Below are positions 6,509-10,026 of a stretch of 10,026 bases of DNA, in pieces. How positions within the stretch are numbered: position 1 is the first letter of the stretch; each line of letters begins with the position of its first letter. The notes beneath the pieces were generated by a model. That model was given only the letters and a program-made list of their open reading frames with translations. It was not told where the DNA came from and searched no databases. Origin of the DNA: Laetiporus sulphureus 93-53 (Eukaryota > Basidiomycota > Agaricomycetes > Polyporales > Laetiporaceae); contig NW_024468520.1 in assembly GCF_001632365.1 (NCBI RefSeq), positions 524,744-534,769 on the forward strand, given 5' to 3'. The position numbers and the translations under genes were made by a program.

Positions 6509-9500
6509 ATGGCTATGAAGGCGGTGAGTGAAATACATCGTGTATCTGGAAGGCATCGGTAATGACAGCACTCCATACGTGACGATGCAGATCGTAAAAT
6601 GTATGGACTGCCAGCTTGCCTTTTGTTCTCTCAGTGATCCTGAACATCGTCGAGTATCTAGCCGTAATCTCTGGTGACACTCTTGTCCTGCGTGGCAATC
6701 CTGGTCCTCAAGGGCAACTTCCTAAGGAGCGGTGCGTATTCTTCGCGAACGTGATTTCGACGTGTCATGAATCTGTGTAGTGTTCTTCATCTGGCAGACA
6801 TTGCGGCACCCAGGATTGGGAGCTCCAACAGGGAAGACGAAGTGCGTAGAGGTGCTCTGGCTCGACGATGAGGAGGCTCAGCTATTTTTGAATTGTGTTC
6901 GCGTAGGAATGGGCATTCGAGTCGCGCGAGTTTCTCCGCGCCTTCGCCGTTGGAAAACCCGTTACTTTTACAGTCACCCACTCTCTCCCACCTAACGAAG
7001 ACGTTCCGCGCGACATCGGTAATGCTGAGATTGCAGGACAGGATGTCGCGTCGGAATTGCTCAAGAATGGCTGGGCGAAGCTGAAGGATCTCAAACGGGA
7101 CCCCACTGAGGATGATCCGAAGAAGCGGGAACTTGAGAACGAAGCCAAGACTGCTCATAAGGGTATCTGGAATGCGCATGGGCCCAAGGTATGTTCAATT
7201 ACTACTCTGCTCGTTGTCTCCACATGTGCTAATGCTTAGAAAGGCACGGAAAGTGAACTATATGATGCCAACGGACTCGCAGGCCTTCATCACTGAGTGG
7301 AAGGGACGTCAGCTGGATGCCATTGTCGAGCAAGTGAAGGACGGCTCCACGCTCCGGGTCCGACTCCTCATGCCGGAAGGAGAACACCAGTTCGTTAATA
7401 TTGCACTCGCTGGGGTACGTTGCGCGCGAGTCGCAAGCAAGCCAGGGGAGCAGTCCGAACCGTGGGGTGAAGAGGTACGTGACCATCGCTTCTACACCAC
7501 ATCGATCGCACATGGGTTTATGTTTACCAAGAGTGGCATATGACAGGCTAAGTACTTCACTGAGTGCCGTCTCCTACAACGTCCTGTCCGCGTCCAGCTG
7601 TTGTCCTTGCCAACCTCTACTGCGACGCCGTTCCAGACAGGAGCAAATGCGCCGCCTCCTACCGTTACCATCTTTATCGGCACAGGTGGGTGCTGTTGTA
7701 TTTCATATGCCTACCCATCTCATATGACATCCACGCTCTAGTAATGCACCGCGCTGGAAATATTGCAGAGCTGCTGGTTTCTTCGTGTCTCGCGCGCATT
7801 GTTGACTGGCACGCTGGCATGCTTGCGATCAACGGCGCCATGGAACGGCTACGAGCCGCAGAGAAGGTCGCCAAGGAAAAGCGCATGTACCTCTATGCCA
7901 ATGCACCTGCATTCACGGCCAAGGCGGATGGAACCGCCGTGAATACCCCCTCGCGCTCGTTCGACGGCACAGTGACCCGTATATGGAGCGCCGACCAGAT
8001 CTCCGTGGTCGATCGAGATACTGGCAAGGAGCACAGGCTTCAGCTGAGCTCAACAAGGGGGCCAAAGTAGGGTCCCGAGTGCATGATCATCACATCCACC
8101 ATAGCTCATGCCGGCATCAGATTGTCGGACCCCAATCAGGCGTACTATGCTTTCGAAGCTCGCGAGTTTCTGCGTAAGCGTTTGATCGGCAAGCACGTGA
8201 AGGTTCACATCGATTTCGTGCGCCCGAAAGAGGGAGAGTACGAAGAGCGGGAATGCGCGACCGTCCGTCATGGCAATCAGAACTCGTACGTGATGTTATG
8301 CATGGTCACATCGAACGCGCAGACGTTCATTACTCTTCAGGAACATCGCCGAGCAACTGATCGAAAAGGGCCTCGCCAGCGTCGTTCGTCACAGGCGTGA
8401 CGACGAAGACAGATCACCGGATTACGACAAGCTAATGGCAGCGGAACAGGCGTAAGTAAAATAGTGTGCATCATTTTGCGTCCGCCGCTGATCGATTCGC
8501 AGGGCAACTAATGACTTGAGGGGTATTCATTCAGGGAAGGAACCTCCTGCATACAAGCAGCCGCTAAACATTTCGGAGGTAACAGATTCGTCTCAAGTTT
8601 GGCGAGTTGAGAGGTGAATAACTGACGCTTCCGCTATCGATCAGTCGCACAATCGAGCAGCACCGTTTTTGAATGGTTTTAAACGGGCAGGCAGAATGCC
8701 CGGTGTAGTCGACTACGTCGCCGCTGGATCCCGCTTTAAGTGAGCATATGGTTTGGGAAAAAACCCGTTCCCAATTTTCACATTCTCGATGCAGGATCTT
8801 CCTTCTGAAGGACAACCAGGTTCTTACACTCGTTCTCAGCGGCAGGTCTACCACCAGAATAGTTATTGCCAATGTCCTGCTGACAGCTGAGCCTCAGGCA
8901 TCCGGGCGCCCCGCACTGCACGCAACCAGTCTGAGAAGGGCGAACCATATGGACCAGAGTCTGCCGACTTTGCCACTCGCCATTACATGCAGCGAGATGT
9001 TGAGATTGAGGTCCAAGAAGTTGACAAGTCTGGCGGGTTTATTGGAGCCCTCTATCTGAACAAAACGGAGAACGCTGCCGTCTCGCTCGTCCGGGAGGGT
9101 CTTGCTACTGTGCATTCATATTCTGCGGAGTCACTCCCGTGGTCACGGCAGTTGTACGACGTAGAGGTCTGTTCACTTCACTCACGTTCAGTGCATTGGT
9201 CTTACTTTGAATTTACGAATCATAGGACGAAGCTAAGCGGGAAAAACGTAATGTGAGTACGTTTTTGACCATCTCCTCGTGATGCAGGACATGAACCGCT
9301 CTGTAGATCTGGCGCGACTACGACGAGAGTGCGGAACAGGCACAGGAAGCTCCGGGAGCGGATCAAGGCCCGCTGAAACCTGAATACCTTGACGTCATTA
9401 TCAGCGATGTAAGGACGACGAACGGATTCGGCTTTTCCGTCCAGATTCTCAACACCGAGGGTAAGTCACCGCGGCCCGTATTCACGCATGAACGATGCTG

Positions 9501-10026
9501 AGCGCACCGCACGCAGGCATTGCCTCGCTGGAAAAGCTCATGCGCGACTTCTCGCTGTACCATAAGGGCGCGACGGAGACGTCGGGCTTTGTGCCGCGGA
9601 GCGGGGACCTCGTGTCAGCGAAGTTCTCCGACGGGTCATGGTACCGCGCGAAAGTGCGCCGCGCATCGCCGGTCAAGAAGCAGGCGGAGGTGACGTTCAT
9701 CGATTATGGGAACCAGGACACGGTCAAGTTCGCGAACATCCGCCCGCTCGACTCCCGGTTCCGATCGCTCCCCGGGCAAGCACACGATGCGCGCCTGAGG
9801 TGTGTAGATATCCACCATACTAACACCGTACACCTTGGATCTGATGTACGTACCTTCGCAGCTTCATCAAGCTCGTCGACCCGAAGAACGAGCATTATAC
9901 CGAGGCAGTGGAGCGTTTCCGCGTACTGTGCGAGGGCCGGAAACTGGTCGCGAACGTCGATTATCGGGAGGGGCCCTTGTTGCACCTGCGTCTGTTCGAT
10001 CCGGCTCAGTCTCAGTCACCAGAGAC
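6509..10026 (+). CDS. SND1: Tudor staphylococcal nuclease (SND1/Tudor-SN), 3' end beyond the window
   Basis: Eighteen exons in the window code for 841 complete residues: 6509-6523, 6591-6600, 6662-6731, 6781-6841, 6907-7188, 7244-7474, 7547-7685, 7742-8066, 8121-8285, 8341-8451, 8503-8578, 8645-8739, 8795-8841, 8898-9166, 9226-9252, 9307-9460, 9517-9799, 9862-10026+. Family members are about 890-920 aa, so a short C-terminal part is missing. Order: SN1 (about 1-146; [18 protein letters not shown]), SN2 (about 165-335), SN3 (about 336-495; [20 protein letters not shown]), SN4 (496-650; [20 protein letters not shown]), then SN5 split by a Tudor domain (about 717-775; [15 protein letters not shown]). 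The Tudor cage matches human SND1 at F729, Y735 and Y756, with F753 for Y763. The family acts in RNA decay, splicing and stress-granule biology, binding methylarginine partners. The start ATG has A at -3 and G at +4. All 17 introns keep the frame; one needs a GC donor (8842). Confidence 0.95.
6591..6600 (+). other. SND1: 10-nt microexon (exon 2) of Tudor-SN
   Basis: The ten bases ATCGTAAAAT lie between an acceptor (GATGCAG, ending 6590) and a donor (GTATGG, from 6601). Including them gives [17 protein letters not shown], which fits the family start GIVK-x-V-x-SGD. Skipping directly to 6662 breaks the frame. The only in-frame alternative acceptor (GAG at 6652-6654) gives a one-residue-shorter, poorer match. 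The call rests on homology and phase. Confidence 0.8.
8842..8897 (+). other. SND1: Predicted GC-AG intron of Tudor-SN
   Basis: Family continuity requires LVLSG to join IRAPRTARN. This works only if exon 13 ends at 8841 and exon 14 starts at 8898, so the intron begins GCAGGT and ends CCTCAG. A GT donor four bases downstream (8846) puts the next exon out of frame. The 56-bp length is normal for this gene. An assembly or sequencing error at one base is the alternative. Confidence 0.75.

Noticed and set aside
1..10026. CRISPR array, tRNA or rRNA gene, bacterial operon or prophage
   Set aside because: No spaced repeats, no cloverleaf-like sequence noticed by eye, and the pervasive short spliceosomal introns make the window eukaryotic.
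1..10026. A functional gene cluster linking all four genes
   Set aside because: The gene functions are unrelated, orientations are mixed, and each conventional gene is a widely conserved housekeeping type; only the bS6m/Tudor-SN pair shares a promoter region.

Overview
The window reads as nuclear DNA of a filamentous basidiomycete, most likely an Agaricomycete. The signs are genes cut by many 49-96 bp GT-AG introns, branch-site-like CTAAC/CTGAC motifs just before acceptors, a Tudor-SN gene (absent from budding yeast), and a solo PIF1/Helitron-type helicase of a kind common in mushroom genomes. These assignments rest on recalled family motifs; no search was run.

Layout. 1-918: mostly featureless, with one weak exon candidate (158-400) and a perfect 27-bp tandem duplication (411-464). 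919-2822, minus: a complete 11-exon gene for a membrane-anchored zinc dipeptidase (peptidase M19), 453 aa. 2823-3570: intergenic, with a TATA-like element for the dipeptidase. 3571-5167, plus: a PIF1-like helicase of Helitron type with one intron and an intact helicase core, but no Rep domain in the window. 5168-5680: convergent intergenic DNA starting with an (AT)7 run. 5681-6204, minus: mitochondrial ribosomal protein bS6m, 3 exons, 114 aa. 6205-6508: a 304-bp divergent promoter region. 6509-10026, plus: the Tudor staphylococcal nuclease gene (SND1/Tudor-SN), with 18 exons in the window, running off the right edge inside its last SN domain.

The gene structures were rebuilt by hand: each splice site was chosen so that the reading frame and the family motifs continue, and exon phases were checked across every junction. 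Each of the three conventional host genes (dipeptidase, bS6m, Tudor-SN) then gives an uninterrupted protein.

The genes do not form a pathway: peptide turnover, a mobile-element relic, mitochondrial translation and RNA metabolism sit side by side. I see no convincing new multi-gene system. The most interesting points are two microexons (13 nt carrying the zinc-binding start of the dipeptidase active site; 10 nt in Tudor-SN), a predicted GC-AG intron in Tudor-SN, an N-terminal acidic dileucine motif suggesting vacuolar sorting of the dipeptidase, and the intact intron-bearing solo helicase.
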